Counted from the stretch's first letter, positions 35,276 through 45,764 are shown. The stretch: 64,000 nt of DNA from JBEKTY01 sp049515555 (GCA_049515555.1 JBEKTY010000021.1:1-64000); one strand, 5' to 3'. Program-made: numbers and translations. Notes: generated by a model not told the origin, from the sequence alone.

Positions 35276-35364
35276 TAGGGTGGGTCGAGCGGTAGCGAGG
35301 CCCACCAGAATCCGTGCAGAACTGCCGGTGGGGCTCGCTGCGCTCGACCCACCCTACCGTTCTC
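35276..35364. repeat. Double-hairpin repeat, GGTGGGTCGAG family
   Basis: GTAGGGTGGGTCGAGCGGTA ... CCCACC and GGTGGGGCTCGCTGCGCTCG-ACCCACCCTAC are two self-complementary halves that also pair. Other copies lie at about 20239, 33276 and 45692. It sits between convergent genes. Confidence 0.75.
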
Positions 35365-35371
35365 ACACCTC

Positions 35372-36073
35372 CTACCCCGGGCCCTGTGCCGCCATGGCGT
35401 CGAGCAACTGATAGAGCAGTTCCTTGACCTGCCGGAAGGGCTCGGGATCGGCCAGCATTTGCGGCGGCTGCTGGATGCCGGGTGCATCGACCAGTTCCCC
35501 GCCGCAATGCCGGATCATGGTCTGGACGCTGGCCGGGGAGTAGTCCCAATGGAACTGCAGGCCGAGTAGCCGGTCGCCGGCCTGGAACGCCTGGTTGGCG
35601 CAAGTCGCACTGCCGGCCAGCCGCACCGCGCGGGGCGGGATCGAGAATGTGTCGCCGTGCCAGTGGAAGGCCGGCAATTGCCGCGCAAAACCGCGGAACA
35701 TCGCCGAGCGGGCCGCCGCCTCGGTGAGCGTGATCGGATACCAGCCGATCTCCTTGCGGCCGTTGGCGGCTACCGTTCCGCCCAGCACCTCGGCCAGGAG
35801 CTGCGCGCCCAGGCAGACGCCCAGCACCAGCCCGTGGCGATCGATCGTGCTGCGCAGAAACGCCTTCTCGCGGAGCAGCCAGGGATAGGCGGCGTGCTCG
35901 TCGGCGTTCATCGGCCCGCCCATTACGACCAGCCAATCGAAGGCCTCTTGCGCGGGCAGGGGCTCGTCCAGATCGAGCCGCGTATGGCTGAGGGGGTGTC
36001 CGCGGTCGGCGGCCCAGGCGGCGATGTTGGCGGCATCCTCGAAAGGCACGTGCTGAAGGTAATGCAGACGCAT
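35372..36073 (-). CDS. Class I glutamine amidotransferase-like protein
   Basis: 233 residues from the ATG at 36073; the longer open frame upstream runs through a repeat and was rejected. It resembles GMP-synthase-type stand-alone amidotransferases (YfeJ-like): MGGPMNADEH oxyanion region, nucleophile Cys87 in GVCLGAQLL, and His175 in GLQFHWD. The third triad position, usually Glu, is Asp177. It would release ammonia from glutamine or a gamma-glutamyl compound; partner and product are unknown. Confidence 0.82.
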   Translation of the reverse strand: MRLHYLQHVPFEDAANIAAWAADRGHPLSHTRLDLDEPLPAQEAFDWLVVMGGPMNADEHAAYPWLLREKAFLRSTIDRHGLVLGVCLGAQLLAEVLGGTVAANGRKEIGWYPITLTEAAARSAMFRGFARQLPAFHWHGDTFSIPPRAVRLAGSATCANQAFQAGDRLLGLQFHWDYSPASVQTMIRHCGGELVDAPGIQQPPQMLADPEPFRQVKELLYQLLDAMAAQGPG

Positions 36074-36092
36074 GGTTAGATTATATTCGCCT

Positions 36093-36155
36093 GGTGCCAC
36101 TGCTGGCTTGCCCAGCAGTGTGAGAAGCGCGGCTGGGCAAGCCGGCAGTGGCACC
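36093..36155. repeat. Double-hairpin repeat, GTGCCACTGCTGG family
   Basis: A GGTGCCACTGCTGGCTTGCC half faces a GGGCAAGCCGGCAGTGGCAC half across a short spacer. It lies between divergent genes, so any effect would be on promoters rather than on termination. Confidence 0.75.
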
Positions 36156-36326
36156 CAATCTCGCGGATACCGCCGCTTCGGTCGCTGCCGCGCCTGACGA
36201 TCATCCCCCGCTGGAGCAGGGGTGGGAGGCCGGAAAACGCTTGCAGGCGACCCGCTCCACTGGGTAAGATGAAGGTGCGGGCTCGCGATGCTTGACACCC
36301 TGTTTCCGCCTGCATATCATCTAGCT

Positions 36327-37391
36327 ATGAGCATTTGGAACAAGATCCTGCTCTGGTTCATCGGCGTCGCCGCGGCGGTGTGTTTCTACACCTCGGCCCG
36401 GACGCTCAAGACGTACCAGCACTGGTGCACGAAGGCCATCGACTTCCAGACGAAACTGGAGGCACTCCAGAAGACCAACCAAGACCTGCTGGAGGCCGAC
36501 AAGGACCGTCCGCTGGCCGACGGCTCGATGGGCGTCCGGGCGCTAAAGGCCGAGCTTACGCTGCTGCTGCTCAACCGGGGCCGCATCTGGGACAAGTGCG
36601 ATTTGCAGAAAGTGGATCCACGGACGGGCGACGTGGCCCTCAACACCGACGCCGGCACGCCCAATCGCATCTCGGTCAACACGATCTTGTACGCCTTCGA
36701 GGATTGGGACGACAAGAGCCCGGGCCAGTACGTCGGCGAGTTCAAGGCCACCGCCGTCGCCGACAACAAAGTGCAACTGGCGCCCACGCTGAACCTGACC
36801 GAGCGGGATTTGAAGCGCCTCGCCGGCAGCAAGGGTCCGTGGAGCATGTACGAATTAATGCCGGTCGACCGGCACACGGCGCTGGCCAGCTTGTCGGAAG
36901 AGGAGAAGAAGGCCCGCCTGCCGGCCGAGAGCGTGGCCGAGTACCTGAAGGACGGCCAGCCGGCCGCGGCCGACGATCCGCCGCAGCGCAAGGAGGAGGG
37001 CAAGTACCGGCGGTCGCTGCGCGATTACAAGGAGCTGTTCCGGGCCAGCCACAGCGAGCGGACGCTGTTCGTCGACCGCTTCGAGGCGCTTACCCGCGAC
37101 GTGAAGTACCTGGCCGACTCCAAGACGGATTCGCTCGAGCAGACGCAGTTCGCCCAGCGGGAATTGGGTTCCGTGCAAACCGAGCTGGCCCTGGCCCGAA
37201 AGGAACAGAAGGAAGTGGCCGACCACATGGCGGTCCTCGAACACCTGCTGCAGGGCCTGCAGCAAATCGTGGCCGAGCGGATCCGCGGCAACCTGGCCAT
37301 CGCCCGCGAAATCGCCAAGGTCCAACTCGATGCCGCACGGCTGATCGACGAGCGGACCCGCACGATGGCCCAGTTCGGGCCGGGGAAATAA
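36327..37391 (+). CDS. Membrane-anchored coiled-coil protein of unknown function
   Basis: 354 residues from the ATG at 36327; an in-frame ATG at 36288 with a better AAGGTG signal would add 13. One N-terminal membrane helix (ILLWFIGVAAAVCFYTS, about 5-22) is followed by a coiled coil (about 30-65), a beta-rich middle (about 75-180) and a long C-terminal coiled coil (about 235-345, rich in Glu/Gln/Arg). The layout recalls proteins spanning the periplasm. It lies 4 bp before the rhomboid gene, indicating one operon; a partner or substrate link is possible but unproven. Confidence 0.65.
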   Translation: MSIWNKILLWFIGVAAAVCFYTSARTLKTYQHWCTKAIDFQTKLEALQKTNQDLLEADKDRPLADGSMGVRALKAELTLLLLNRGRIWDKCDLQKVDPRTGDVALNTDAGTPNRISVNTILYAFEDWDDKSPGQYVGEFKATAVADNKVQLAPTLNLTERDLKRLAGSKGPWSMYELMPVDRHTALASLSEEEKKARLPAESVAEYLKDGQPAAADDPPQRKEEGKYRRSLRDYKELFRASHSERTLFVDRFEALTRDVKYLADSKTDSLEQTQFAQRELGSVQTELALARKEQKEVADHMAVLEHLLQGLQQIVAERIRGNLAIAREIAKVQLDAARLIDERTRTMAQFGPGK

Positions 37392-37395
37392 CGGA

Positions 37396-38304
37396 GTGGG
37401 CATCTACGATCGGGACTATTACCGGCAGGAGCGAGCCGGTTTCTCGTTGGCGCCACCCCGCTCGGCGGTCGGCATCCTCGTCTTGATCAACGTGGCGGTG
37501 TTCCTGGCCGAGATGATCGCGGAGCCGCAAGGCGGGCGTTTCGGGGCGGCCCGCAATTCGGTCGTCTACTGGCTGTCGGCCCACGTCTACACCCTCAGCC
37601 AGCCCTGGCTGTGGTGGCAGTTCATCACCTACGGCTTCGTGCACGCGCCCGGCTCGCTGCAACACATCCTGTTCAACATGCTGACGCTGTGGTTCCTGGG
37701 CCGCGACGTCGAGGAGTGGTACGGGAAGAAGGAGTTCCTGCGGCTATACCTGGTGCTGCTGGCCTTCGGCGCGCTGACCTGGGCGCTGGCGAACCGTTTC
37801 GGCCCGCTCCGCGCGGCGGATTTCGCGTCGCTGTCGCTGTTCGGGGCCTCCGGGGCGGTGGCGGGGATCGTGGTGCTCTACGCGCTGAATTTTCCCCGCC
37901 GCACGCTGCTGGTGATGTTCGTCCTGCCCATGCCCGCCTGGCTGGTGGGCGTGCTGGTCGTGCTGTACGACGTCTGCGGGGCCACCGGCTGGACCAAAGA
38001 CACGCACATCGCCTACACGGTACACCTGGCCGGGGCGGCGTTTGCCCTGCTGTACTGGCAGCAGCGCTGGAATTTCGGCCGCCTGGCCGGGCGCTGGGCG
38101 GCCTTGCCCTGGCCGCGGCGCCGTGGGCGGCCCAGTCTGCACATCCACCAGCCCGAAGAGGAAGCGGGCGTCCCGGAGGAGGAGGTCGATCGGATCCTGG
38201 AGAAGATCCATGGCCAAGGCGAGAACAGCCTCACCCGCAAGGAGCGCCGCATCCTGGAGAACGCCAGTCGCGAGTATCAGCGCCGCCGCCGGCTGGATGT
38301 GTGA
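37396..38304 (+). CDS. Rhomboid-family intramembrane serine protease
   Basis: 302 residues with a GTG start (GGGG eight bases upstream). Rhomboids cleave membrane proteins within the lipid bilayer. The hallmark HILFNMLTLWFLG segment supplies the HxxxN oxyanion pair, the catalytic Ser152 lies in FGASGAVAG and His210 in VHLAGAAFA. About six membrane helices are readable, followed by a soluble C-terminal region (about 240-302) with a conserved DRILEKIHGQGENSLT end typical of bacterial rhomboids. Both catalytic residues are present, so it should be active. Confidence 0.92.
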   Translation: MGIYDRDYYRQERAGFSLAPPRSAVGILVLINVAVFLAEMIAEPQGGRFGAARNSVVYWLSAHVYTLSQPWLWWQFITYGFVHAPGSLQHILFNMLTLWFLGRDVEEWYGKKEFLRLYLVLLAFGALTWALANRFGPLRAADFASLSLFGASGAVAGIVVLYALNFPRRTLLVMFVLPMPAWLVGVLVVLYDVCGATGWTKDTHIAYTVHLAGAAFALLYWQQRWNFGRLAGRWAALPWPRRRGRPSLHIHQPEEEAGVPEEEVDRILEKIHGQGENSLTRKERRILENASREYQRRRRLDV

Positions 38305-38309
38305 GAGAC

Positions 38310-38398
38310 GCGGGGACACGGAGACGCGGGGACGCGGCGAGACGGGAACGTTGGTAGTCTCCGCGTCACCGTGTCCCCGCGTCTCCGCGTCATTTCAC
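38310..38398. repeat. GACGCGGAGACACGG-family inverted repeat
   Basis: The left arm agacgcggggacacggagac pairs with the right arm gtctccgcgtcaccgtgtcc. Copies occur at 18698-18780 (coding) and 63783-63852. Confidence 0.75.
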
Positions 38399-38435
38399 AC
38401 GATCCATAAAGCGAGCCCCCGACGGAGCGGAAGCC

Positions 38436-40307
38436 ATGTCAATCCAGGCCCGATGGAAGCTGTTGGCATGCGTGGCGGCGGCGGCCGTAGCGGCGGCCCA
38501 GGGCGGCTGCGGCCGTGCCGGCCCGCCGCCGGCGAGCGAGGATTCCGTCGCGGCAGGCGGCCCGGCGGCCGCCGCGGCGCCCCGGCCGGTCGCCGGCGAT
38601 GACCCGGAAACGGTCGTCCGCCGCGAGCTGACCTTCGGCAGCGTTCCGCCGGCCCGCAGCGACACGCTGGTCCTGGCCTACGCCGACGATCCCGACACGG
38701 TCAATCCGATCACCGCCAGCGACACGGTCAGCGAGGCCTTTCAGCGCGAGGTTTACGAGACGCTGGCCAACGAGAGCTTCCACGACCCGGACCGCCTGCT
38801 GCCGGCGCTGGCCGAGAGTTGGGAGTTCGACCGGGCCAACCTGGAGTTCACGATCCACCTCCGCCACGGCGTGAAGTGGCAGCCCGTCCGGCTGCCCAAC
38901 GGCGAGACGCTCGCCCCCCGGGAATTCACCGCCCGGGACGTGAAGTTCTCGTTCGATTGCGTGCTGAACAAGCACGTCGAGGCCGCCGCACTGCGCAATT
39001 ACTTTGAAGACCCCGAGGCCCAGGACGAGTCGCAGCGGTGCAAGATCAAGGTTGCCGTGCTGGACGACTACACGCTTACGGTCCGCTGGACGAAGCCCTA
39101 CTTCCTGATCGAAGACTTCACGCTGGGCGGCGTGCCCATGATCCCGCGCCACGTATTTTCGGTAGACGCCAACGGCCAGCCGATCTCGGCCGACTTCTCC
39201 TCGAAGGAATTTGCCGACGGCTTCAACAACCATTGGTGCAACAAGTCGATGTGCGGCACCGGGCCGCTGATGTTCAAGGAATGGCGGCGGGGCGAGCGGC
39301 TCGTGCTCGAGCGGAACCCGGACTACTGGGGCCGGCCCTATTATTTCAGCCGCCTGGTGTACCGCTGCATCGCCAACCCCAACACCATGACGCAGCAGGT
39401 CCTGCAGGGCGACCTGGATTTCGGCGGCATTCCGCAGAAAGACCAGTACATCCAGAGCCAGACCAAGCCCACCGTCGTCGAGGGGAAGGTGAAGCTGGTG
39501 GCCTTCGACTACCCGCAGTATCGGTTCATCGTCTACAACCTGAAACGCGACGCGCTAAAGGACGTGAGCTTCCGCCGCGCCATGGCGCATGCCGTCCCCG
39601 TGCAACAGATCATCGAGGGGGTATTCCACGGGCTGGCGGCTCCTATTTCCGGGCCGTTCCTGCCGGGCAGCCGGACGTGCGACCCCGGGCTGCGGCCGAT
39701 CCCCTACGACCTGGCGGCCGCCCGCCGGCTGCTGGACGAAGCGGGCTGGAAAGAAGGCCCCGACGGCGTCCGCGAAAAAACCGTCCGCGGCCAGAGGCTG
39801 CGGGCCGGCTTCGACCTGCTGATCTATTCCAACGCCCCCGCCTTCCGCACCGTGGCCGAGATCTTCCAGGACAACTGCCGCCGCATCGGCGTCGAAGTGC
39901 GGGTCACGCCCGTCGAATGGGCCCTCATGCTGCAAAAGCTCAACAAGAAGGAATTCGACGCCGCCATGCTCGCCTGGGCCATGGCCTGGAAAGACGACCC
40001 CTACCAGGTCTTCCACGGCAGCCAGGCCGACGTGCCCGACAGCTCCAACGCCGGCGGCTACCGCAACCCGCAGGTCGATCGGCTGATCGACGAGTTGCGA
40101 GGCACCCTGGACCCGCTGCGGCAGGTCGAGCTGTACCACAAGATCCATCGGCTGATATACGAGGACCAGCCCTATACGTTCCTGTTTGCCGACCAGGAGA
40201 CGGCCGGCTACAACGCGCGGCTGGAGAACGTGCGGTTCTACAAGATCCGTCCCTGCGTCGACAGCCGGGAGTGGTTCAGCAGCCGGCCTCGCCTGCTGAA
40301 CGACTGA
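38436..40307 (+). CDS. Oligopeptide-type ABC transporter substrate-binding lipoprotein
   Basis: 623 residues, the family 5 (SBP_bac_5, DppA/OppA) class, at the upper end of its length range. A type II leader with a Gly-Cys (Cys25) lipobox is visible, so it should be lipid-anchored in the periplasm. Family phrases: VYETLANESFHDPDRLLPALAESW, FTIHLRHGVKW, FTARDVKFSFDCV, MCGTGPLMFKEW and LERNPDYWG. The ligand could be a peptide or another oligomer. The two permeases and an ATPase follow on the same strand, after a 200-bp repeat-bearing gap. Confidence 0.9.
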   Translation: MSIQARWKLLACVAAAAVAAAQGGCGRAGPPPASEDSVAAGGPAAAAAPRPVAGDDPETVVRRELTFGSVPPARSDTLVLAYADDPDTVNPITASDTVSEAFQREVYETLANESFHDPDRLLPALAESWEFDRANLEFTIHLRHGVKWQPVRLPNGETLAPREFTARDVKFSFDCVLNKHVEAAALRNYFEDPEAQDESQRCKIKVAVLDDYTLTVRWTKPYFLIEDFTLGGVPMIPRHVFSVDANGQPISADFSSKEFADGFNNHWCNKSMCGTGPLMFKEWRRGERLVLERNPDYWGRPYYFSRLVYRCIANPNTMTQQVLQGDLDFGGIPQKDQYIQSQTKPTVVEGKVKLVAFDYPQYRFIVYNLKRDALKDVSFRRAMAHAVPVQQIIEGVFHGLAAPISGPFLPGSRTCDPGLRPIPYDLAAARRLLDEAGWKEGPDGVREKTVRGQRLRAGFDLLIYSNAPAFRTVAEIFQDNCRRIGVEVRVTPVEWALMLQKLNKKEFDAAMLAWAMAWKDDPYQVFHGSQADVPDSSNAGGYRNPQVDRLIDELRGTLDPLRQVELYHKIHRLIYEDQPYTFLFADQETAGYNARLENVRFYKIRPCVDSREWFSSRPRLLND

Positions 40308-40319
40308 ACGACCCGCAAG

Positions 40320-40453
40320 CGTGGCTCCCCTCGCCCTTTGGGAGAGGGGCAGGGGGTGAGGGCAGCCGGTGCTGAGCGCGAACAATGACAAGACAGAACC
40401 GTCGCTGGCGCGCCCTCACCCTAACCCTCTCCCGGAGGGAGAGGGGACATTGA
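40320..40453. repeat. Repeat pair, CTCCCGGAGGGAGAGG family
   Basis: CTCGCCCTTTGGGAGAGGGG and CCCTCTCCCGGAGGGAGAGG face each other with complementary gagggtgaggg-type flanks. Other copies lie at 21139, 47690-47845, 61268-61290, 63712 and 63853. Here it separates the binding protein gene from the permease gene. Confidence 0.7.
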
Positions 40454-40507
40454 ATCGACGTTTTTCGCGACTTAAGAACTAATCTCGATACTCCAGACCC
40501 GAGCCAA

Positions 40508-42496
40508 ATGTCGGCCTACATCCTGCGACGCCTGCTGATCATGATTCCCACGCTGTGGGGCGTGACAATCGTTTCCTTCTGCATCATGCAGTTGGCGCCG
40601 GGCGATCCGCTGCTGGCCAAGGCGGGGGGCGGGGCCGCCGGCCGAACCGCCCAAACCCGCGAAGCCTACCTCATCCAGAAACGGGACCTGAAGCTCGACA
40701 AGCCCCTGCTCTTGAACTTCAACTTCTTCCGCGACTACACTCAGCCGGTCCGGCTGGCGGCCTACTACATGGCCCGCACCGACGCCGAGATCGCCGCCGA
40801 ACTTAACACTGCTGGACAAGCCAGCAGTGGCACCCAGGCGAAGGGTGGCACGTCCCTGAGCGAAGCGAAGGGCGTGCTTTCCAGGCCCGCCACGCCCTTC
40901 GTTCCTCAGGGACGTGCCACCCAAGCCGCCGAAGCCGGTGACGATGGACGCGGAGAGCTCCCTTCCAACTCCCCAAATCCCCAAATCCCCAAATCCCTAA
41001 ATCCCCCTCCCGCGGCCGCCCGGCTAACGTTCCTCCACGGCCTCGGCATTCCCGACTTCGACCGGCGGCTGGCCGATCCCCAGCAGTACTCGGGCTTGGC
41101 CCAGGCCATCCAGAGCCACGTGCAGGTGTTTTGCGAGAACTCGCCCTGCGGGGCGGGCGCGGCGGTGGACATTCTCCGCTCACCCGCGGCCGAGGAGCGG
41201 CAGAAGATCGGCGCCATCCGCTCACTGGCCAACATGGTGCCCGATCCGTTCCGCTATACCTACTCGCGACGGCCGGCGGCGGCGGAAACACCGCAGGTCA
41301 TGGCCGCCTGGCAGAGTTGGTGGCGGCGGGCGGAGCCGGGCTTTCCGCCGCTGGCCCCCCAGCGCCGGACCGTACTCCAGCAGCAACTGGCCACCCTGGC
41401 CGCCGAGACCTCGTGGGCCCGGCTTATGGAAGGCGTGGCACAGTTCCATTTCGCAGACGCCCCATTCTTCGCCGAAATCCTGCTTGGCGAGTCACCCTTG
41501 CCGGAAAAGGTCGTGGCGGCCATGGCCCTGCGGCAGGCGGTGGGCACGCCGCTGGCCGCCGACGTGGCCCGCGACGCACGGAGCGACATGCTCCAAGCGG
41601 TGGCCGAGAACTGGCTGAGCTGGTACGACGCCCACCGGGCGGAGCTCGAACCCGGACCGTGGCGCAAAGCCTGGCTGATCTTCGCCGACACGCAGTACGC
41701 CCACATGATCGGGCGGCTGGCAACCTTCGACTTCGGCCGCTCGGCGGTGCGGACCCGCGAGCCGGTCAGCGAAAAGATCTGGAGCGCCGTGCTCGTCTCC
41801 GCCCCCCTGATGATCCTTTCCGAGCTGCTGATCTATCTGATCGCCGTTCCGCTGGGCATCGTCTGCGCGGTGAACCGCAACGGGCTGGCCGATCGCGGCA
41901 TCTCGCTGCTGCTGTTCCTGCTGTTCTCGGTGCCGGCCTTCGTGGCGGGGATGCTGTTCCTGCTCTTCTTCTGCTACGGCGATTATCTGAAGTGGTTTCC
42001 CATGTTGGGCATCCATCGCGACGGGGCCGAGCAGTTGGGCTTTGTGGCCTACGGCCTGGATTACCTGTGGCACATTGCGCTGCCGCTGGTTTCGCTGTCG
42101 CTGTTCAGCCTGGCGGGCATGGCCATGTACGCCCGCTCCAGCATGCTGGAGGTGATCGGCCAGGACTACATCCGCACAGCCCGCGCTAAGGGCCTCTCCG
42201 AGCCGGCGGTGATCCTCAAGCACGCCTTGCGCAACGCGATGATCCCCATCATCACCCTCTTTTCCAGCTTCCTGCCCGCCATATTGGGCGGCAGCGTGCT
42301 GGTCGAGGTCCTGTTCAACATTCCCGGCATGGGCCGCCTGAGCTTCGATTCCATCCTGCTCCGCGACTTTCCCACCCTGATGGCGATGATCTACATCGAC
42401 TCGATCGTCGTCATGTTCAGCATCCTTCTGTCGGACCTGCTGTACGTGGTCGTCGATCCGCGAATCAGCTTCCAACGGCAAGGGCAGTCGGCATGA
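40508..42496 (+). CDS. Oligopeptide-type ABC permease 1 (DppB-like) with large insertions
   Basis: 662 residues, about twice the usual 310-340 of DppB. The first membrane helix is at 8-30. The permease core lies at about 416-660, with the EAA loop around ARAKGLSEPAVILKHALRNA (about 557-577). Between them is a long extracytoplasmic region of about 380 residues. Residues about 99-172 of it are repeat-encoded: a GTGCCACTGCTGG hairpin, an 80-bp inverted repeat and an AAATCCC heptamer tract. It forms the transmembrane channel with the next gene, which it overlaps by 4 bp. DppB proteins with long periplasmic loops occur in planctomycetes; the repeat part is peculiar. Confidence 0.85.
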   Translation: MSAYILRRLLIMIPTLWGVTIVSFCIMQLAPGDPLLAKAGGGAAGRTAQTREAYLIQKRDLKLDKPLLLNFNFFRDYTQPVRLAAYYMARTDAEIAAELNTAGQASSGTQAKGGTSLSEAKGVLSRPATPFVPQGRATQAAEAGDDGRGELPSNSPNPQIPKSLNPPPAAARLTFLHGLGIPDFDRRLADPQQYSGLAQAIQSHVQVFCENSPCGAGAAVDILRSPAAEERQKIGAIRSLANMVPDPFRYTYSRRPAAAETPQVMAAWQSWWRRAEPGFPPLAPQRRTVLQQQLATLAAETSWARLMEGVAQFHFADAPFFAEILLGESPLPEKVVAAMALRQAVGTPLAADVARDARSDMLQAVAENWLSWYDAHRAELEPGPWRKAWLIFADTQYAHMIGRLATFDFGRSAVRTREPVSEKIWSAVLVSAPLMILSELLIYLIAVPLGIVCAVNRNGLADRGISLLLFLLFSVPAFVAGMLFLLFFCYGDYLKWFPMLGIHRDGAEQLGFVAYGLDYLWHIALPLVSLSLFSLAGMAMYARSSMLEVIGQDYIRTARAKGLSEPAVILKHALRNAMIPIITLFSSFLPAILGGSVLVEVLFNIPGMGRLSFDSILLRDFPTLMAMIYIDSIVVMFSILLSDLLYVVVDPRISFQRQGQSA

Positions 42497-43731
42497 CGGA
42501 AGGCGCGGCCTATCTGGACATCGTCTGGCGGCAGTTCCGGAAGAACCGGCCGGCGGTTATAGCCCTGTGGGTCTTGGCGCCGCTCGTGGTGGCGGCGGTC
42601 TTCGCGCCGCTCGTGGCCTCCGATCAGCCGCTGGTCTTCCGCGACGGCGGCCGCACGCTGTTCCCCTGGTTCCGGGCACTTTTCAACACCGAGGAGCCGG
42701 TCGATTTCGTGTTCAACATGGCGCTGCTGGCGTGCCTGCCTTGGCTCGTTGTGGCGGCGGGGTGCAACCGCGTCTGGCGCCGCCGCGGCTGGCCCGGCCG
42801 GCGCCGCTTGTTGCTGGCCCTGGGTCTGGGCGCGGCCATGCTGGCCGGCCTGTGCGCGGTGTTCTTCTACGGCGGGCTCCGTCCGGCCAACACCTACCGC
42901 GCTTGGAGTTTCGCCGAGCGGGAGTTCCAGGATCCCCTGAACCGCCACGGCCTTTACGCGCTGGTGCCGCTGGGCCCGACCGAGCAGGACAGCCCGCCCT
43001 ACTTCCGTGGGCCCGGCTATCGTCGCACCGACAAGGCCGCCTGGACCAAGTGCACCGACGGCTTCCCGCACCTGCTGGGCACCGACGATTCCGGCCGCGA
43101 CGTGCTGGTGCGGATGATCTACGGCACGCGGATCTCGCTTACCGTGGGCTTCGTGGCCGTGGGCATCTACCTGGCGATCGGGATCGTGGCCGGGGCCGTG
43201 GCCGGCTACTTCGGCGGCCCGGCCGATATCCTCATCTCGCGGATCATCGAGGTCGTGCTGCTGTTCCCCTCCTTCTTCCTGATCCTGACGCTGGTGGCCC
43301 TCATCGGGCCCAGCATTTACATCATCATGGTGGTGATCGGCATTACCGGCTGGCCGACGATCGCCCGCCTGATCCGCGGCGAGGTGCTGAAGCAGCGGGC
43401 GATGGAATACGTGGCCGCGGCGCAGGCCCTGGGGGCCTCCAGCGGCCGGATCATCTTCCGCCACATCCTGCCCAACGCCCTGGCCCCGGCCCTGGTCGCC
43501 GCACCCTTCGGCATCGCCGACGCCATCGTCACCGAGGCCGGCCTGAGCCTGTTGGGCTTCGGCGTACAGCCGCCGGCGCCCAGTTGGGGCGCCCTGCTCC
43601 AGCAGGGCAACGACAATTACGCCTACTGGTGGCTGATCGTCTTTCCGGCCCTGGCGATCTTCGTCACCGTGACCGCCTTCAATCTCGTGGGCAGCGGCCT
43701 GCGCGACGCCATGGACCCGAGGCTGAGATAG
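42493..43731 (+). CDS. Oligopeptide-type ABC permease 2 (DppC-like)
   Basis: 412 residues. It starts at an ATGA overlap with the preceding permease, indicating translational coupling. A first membrane helix is at about 18-38, two more hydrophobic stretches lie at about 74-86 and 100-120, and an enlarged loop (about 125-195) precedes the DppC core, which begins at GTDDSGRDVLVRMIYGTR. The EAA loop is EYVAAAQALGASSGRIIFRH. It should form a heterodimer channel with the DppB-like protein. The extra N-terminal loops mirror those of its partner. Confidence 0.9.
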   Translation: MTEGAAYLDIVWRQFRKNRPAVIALWVLAPLVVAAVFAPLVASDQPLVFRDGGRTLFPWFRALFNTEEPVDFVFNMALLACLPWLVVAAGCNRVWRRRGWPGRRRLLLALGLGAAMLAGLCAVFFYGGLRPANTYRAWSFAEREFQDPLNRHGLYALVPLGPTEQDSPPYFRGPGYRRTDKAAWTKCTDGFPHLLGTDDSGRDVLVRMIYGTRISLTVGFVAVGIYLAIGIVAGAVAGYFGGPADILISRIIEVVLLFPSFFLILTLVALIGPSIYIIMVVIGITGWPTIARLIRGEVLKQRAMEYVAAAQALGASSGRIIFRHILPNALAPALVAAPFGIADAIVTEAGLSLLGFGVQPPAPSWGALLQQGNDNYAYWWLIVFPALAIFVTVTAFNLVGSGLRDAMDPRLR

Positions 43732-43775
43732 GGGCGAGGGGTGAGTGGTGAGGGATGAGGGGTGAGGGGCGAAAG

Positions 43776-44802
<1,027 letters not shown>

Positions 44803-44804
<2 letters not shown>

Positions 44805-45000
44805 GGGGGATTAGGGGATTAGGGATTAGGGATTAGGGATTAGGGATTGGGGAAATGCGCCCTGTTGTGGCACGGTCTCCTGACCGTGCCACAACAGACC
44901 GTGCCACTACAGGTGGAGACCGTGCCACAACAACATGCCCAGTTTGCAGTTCTTTCATTCTTCATCCCCAATCCCCAATCCCTAATCCCTAATCCCCCCT
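44803..45000. repeat. Mirrored heptamer array enclosing a GTGCCACAAC-type repeat
   Basis: The left arm repeats ggattag/ggattgg (44806-44853), the right arm ccccaat/ccctaat (44966-44998). Between the arms lie TTGTGGCACGGTCTCCTGAC-CGTGCCACAAC palindromes (44866-44932). The right arm touches the stop of the following minus-strand gene. Confidence 0.75.
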
Positions 45001-45585
45001 CCGATAGACCTTCGTCTCGGTGACAATCGCGTCCATGCGGACATCGCCGGGCAGCATAGGGACTTCGGCGAAGATTTGGCACTGGAAGGCGACGGCGACC
45101 AGCGCCGTTTCGCCCCCGGCGCGGGCCAACAGCCGGTCGAAATATCCGCGGCCGTAGCCGATTCGCCCGCAGTGCGGATCGAAGGCCAGGCCCGGCACGA
45201 CGACCAGGTCCAGCTCTTCGACGGCCGCTCGGCGCTCGGGCCGCAGCCGCACCTCCGGCCGCGGCTCGAGAATGCCGAAGCTGCCGGGGGCCAGGTCCGC
45301 CAGGCCTTCCAGCCGGAACAGCTCCAGGCGGTCCTCGACGCACCACGGGACTGCCACCCGCTTGCCGTCGGCCAGGGCCTGCTCAATAAACTCCCGCGTG
45401 GGGACCTCGCTGCGGAAGCTGACGTACGAGAGCACCGTCGCGGCCGCGCCGTATTCCGGCATGGCCCGCAGACGATCCGTAATCCGGCGGCCGGTCAACT
45501 CCGCACACGGCTGGCAACGGCGGCGGCCTTGGGCCTCGGCACGGATCTCCTGCTTGCGGCGCCGCAGACTTTCAAATTGCTCCAT
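44989..45585 (-). CDS. 5-formyltetrahydrofolate cyclo-ligase
   Basis: 198 residues, the usual length. The enzyme converts 5-formyl-THF to 5,10-methenyl-THF with ATP, in the cytoplasm. The signature GYGRGYFDRLL near residue 145, the preceding LVVVPGLAFD strand and the N-terminal RRRKQEIRAE region (KxxxR phosphate site) are visible. The ATG at 45585 was chosen because the first 10 codons of the longer frame are hydrophobic and not conserved. The stop lies in the edge of the heptamer array, so the last residues (VYRRGD) may have been altered. Confidence 0.9.
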   Translation of the reverse strand: MEQFESLRRRKQEIRAEAQGRRRCQPCAELTGRRITDRLRAMPEYGAAATVLSYVSFRSEVPTREFIEQALADGKRVAVPWCVEDRLELFRLEGLADLAPGSFGILEPRPEVRLRPERRAAVEELDLVVVPGLAFDPHCGRIGYGRGYFDRLLARAGGETALVAVAFQCQIFAEVPMLPGDVRMDAIVTETKVYRRGD

Positions 45586-45607
45586 AAGAAGAACCAAAAA
45601 GAAGCAA

Positions 45608-45760
45608 AGGCTCAATGTTCAATGAAGGCACCGTCCAAACGCCGCATCATTGAACATTGAGCATTTTTCCAATTGATCATTCCCCGTGCCCATGGTGGGG
45701 CTCGCTCCGCTCGACCCACCCTACGACTCGGCCCACCCTACGGCTCCGCTCGACCCTACG
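45608..45760. repeat. Mirrored CAATGTTCAATG words and CTCGACCCACC-type repeat
   Basis: GCTCAATGTTCAATG (45609-45623) is mirrored by CATTGAACATTGAGC (45649-45663). It is followed by a GGTGGGGCTCGCTCCGCTCG-ACCCACCCTACG copy with extra half-copies to 45760. No gene is present in this stretch. Confidence 0.65.
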
Positions 45761-45764
45761 ACCG

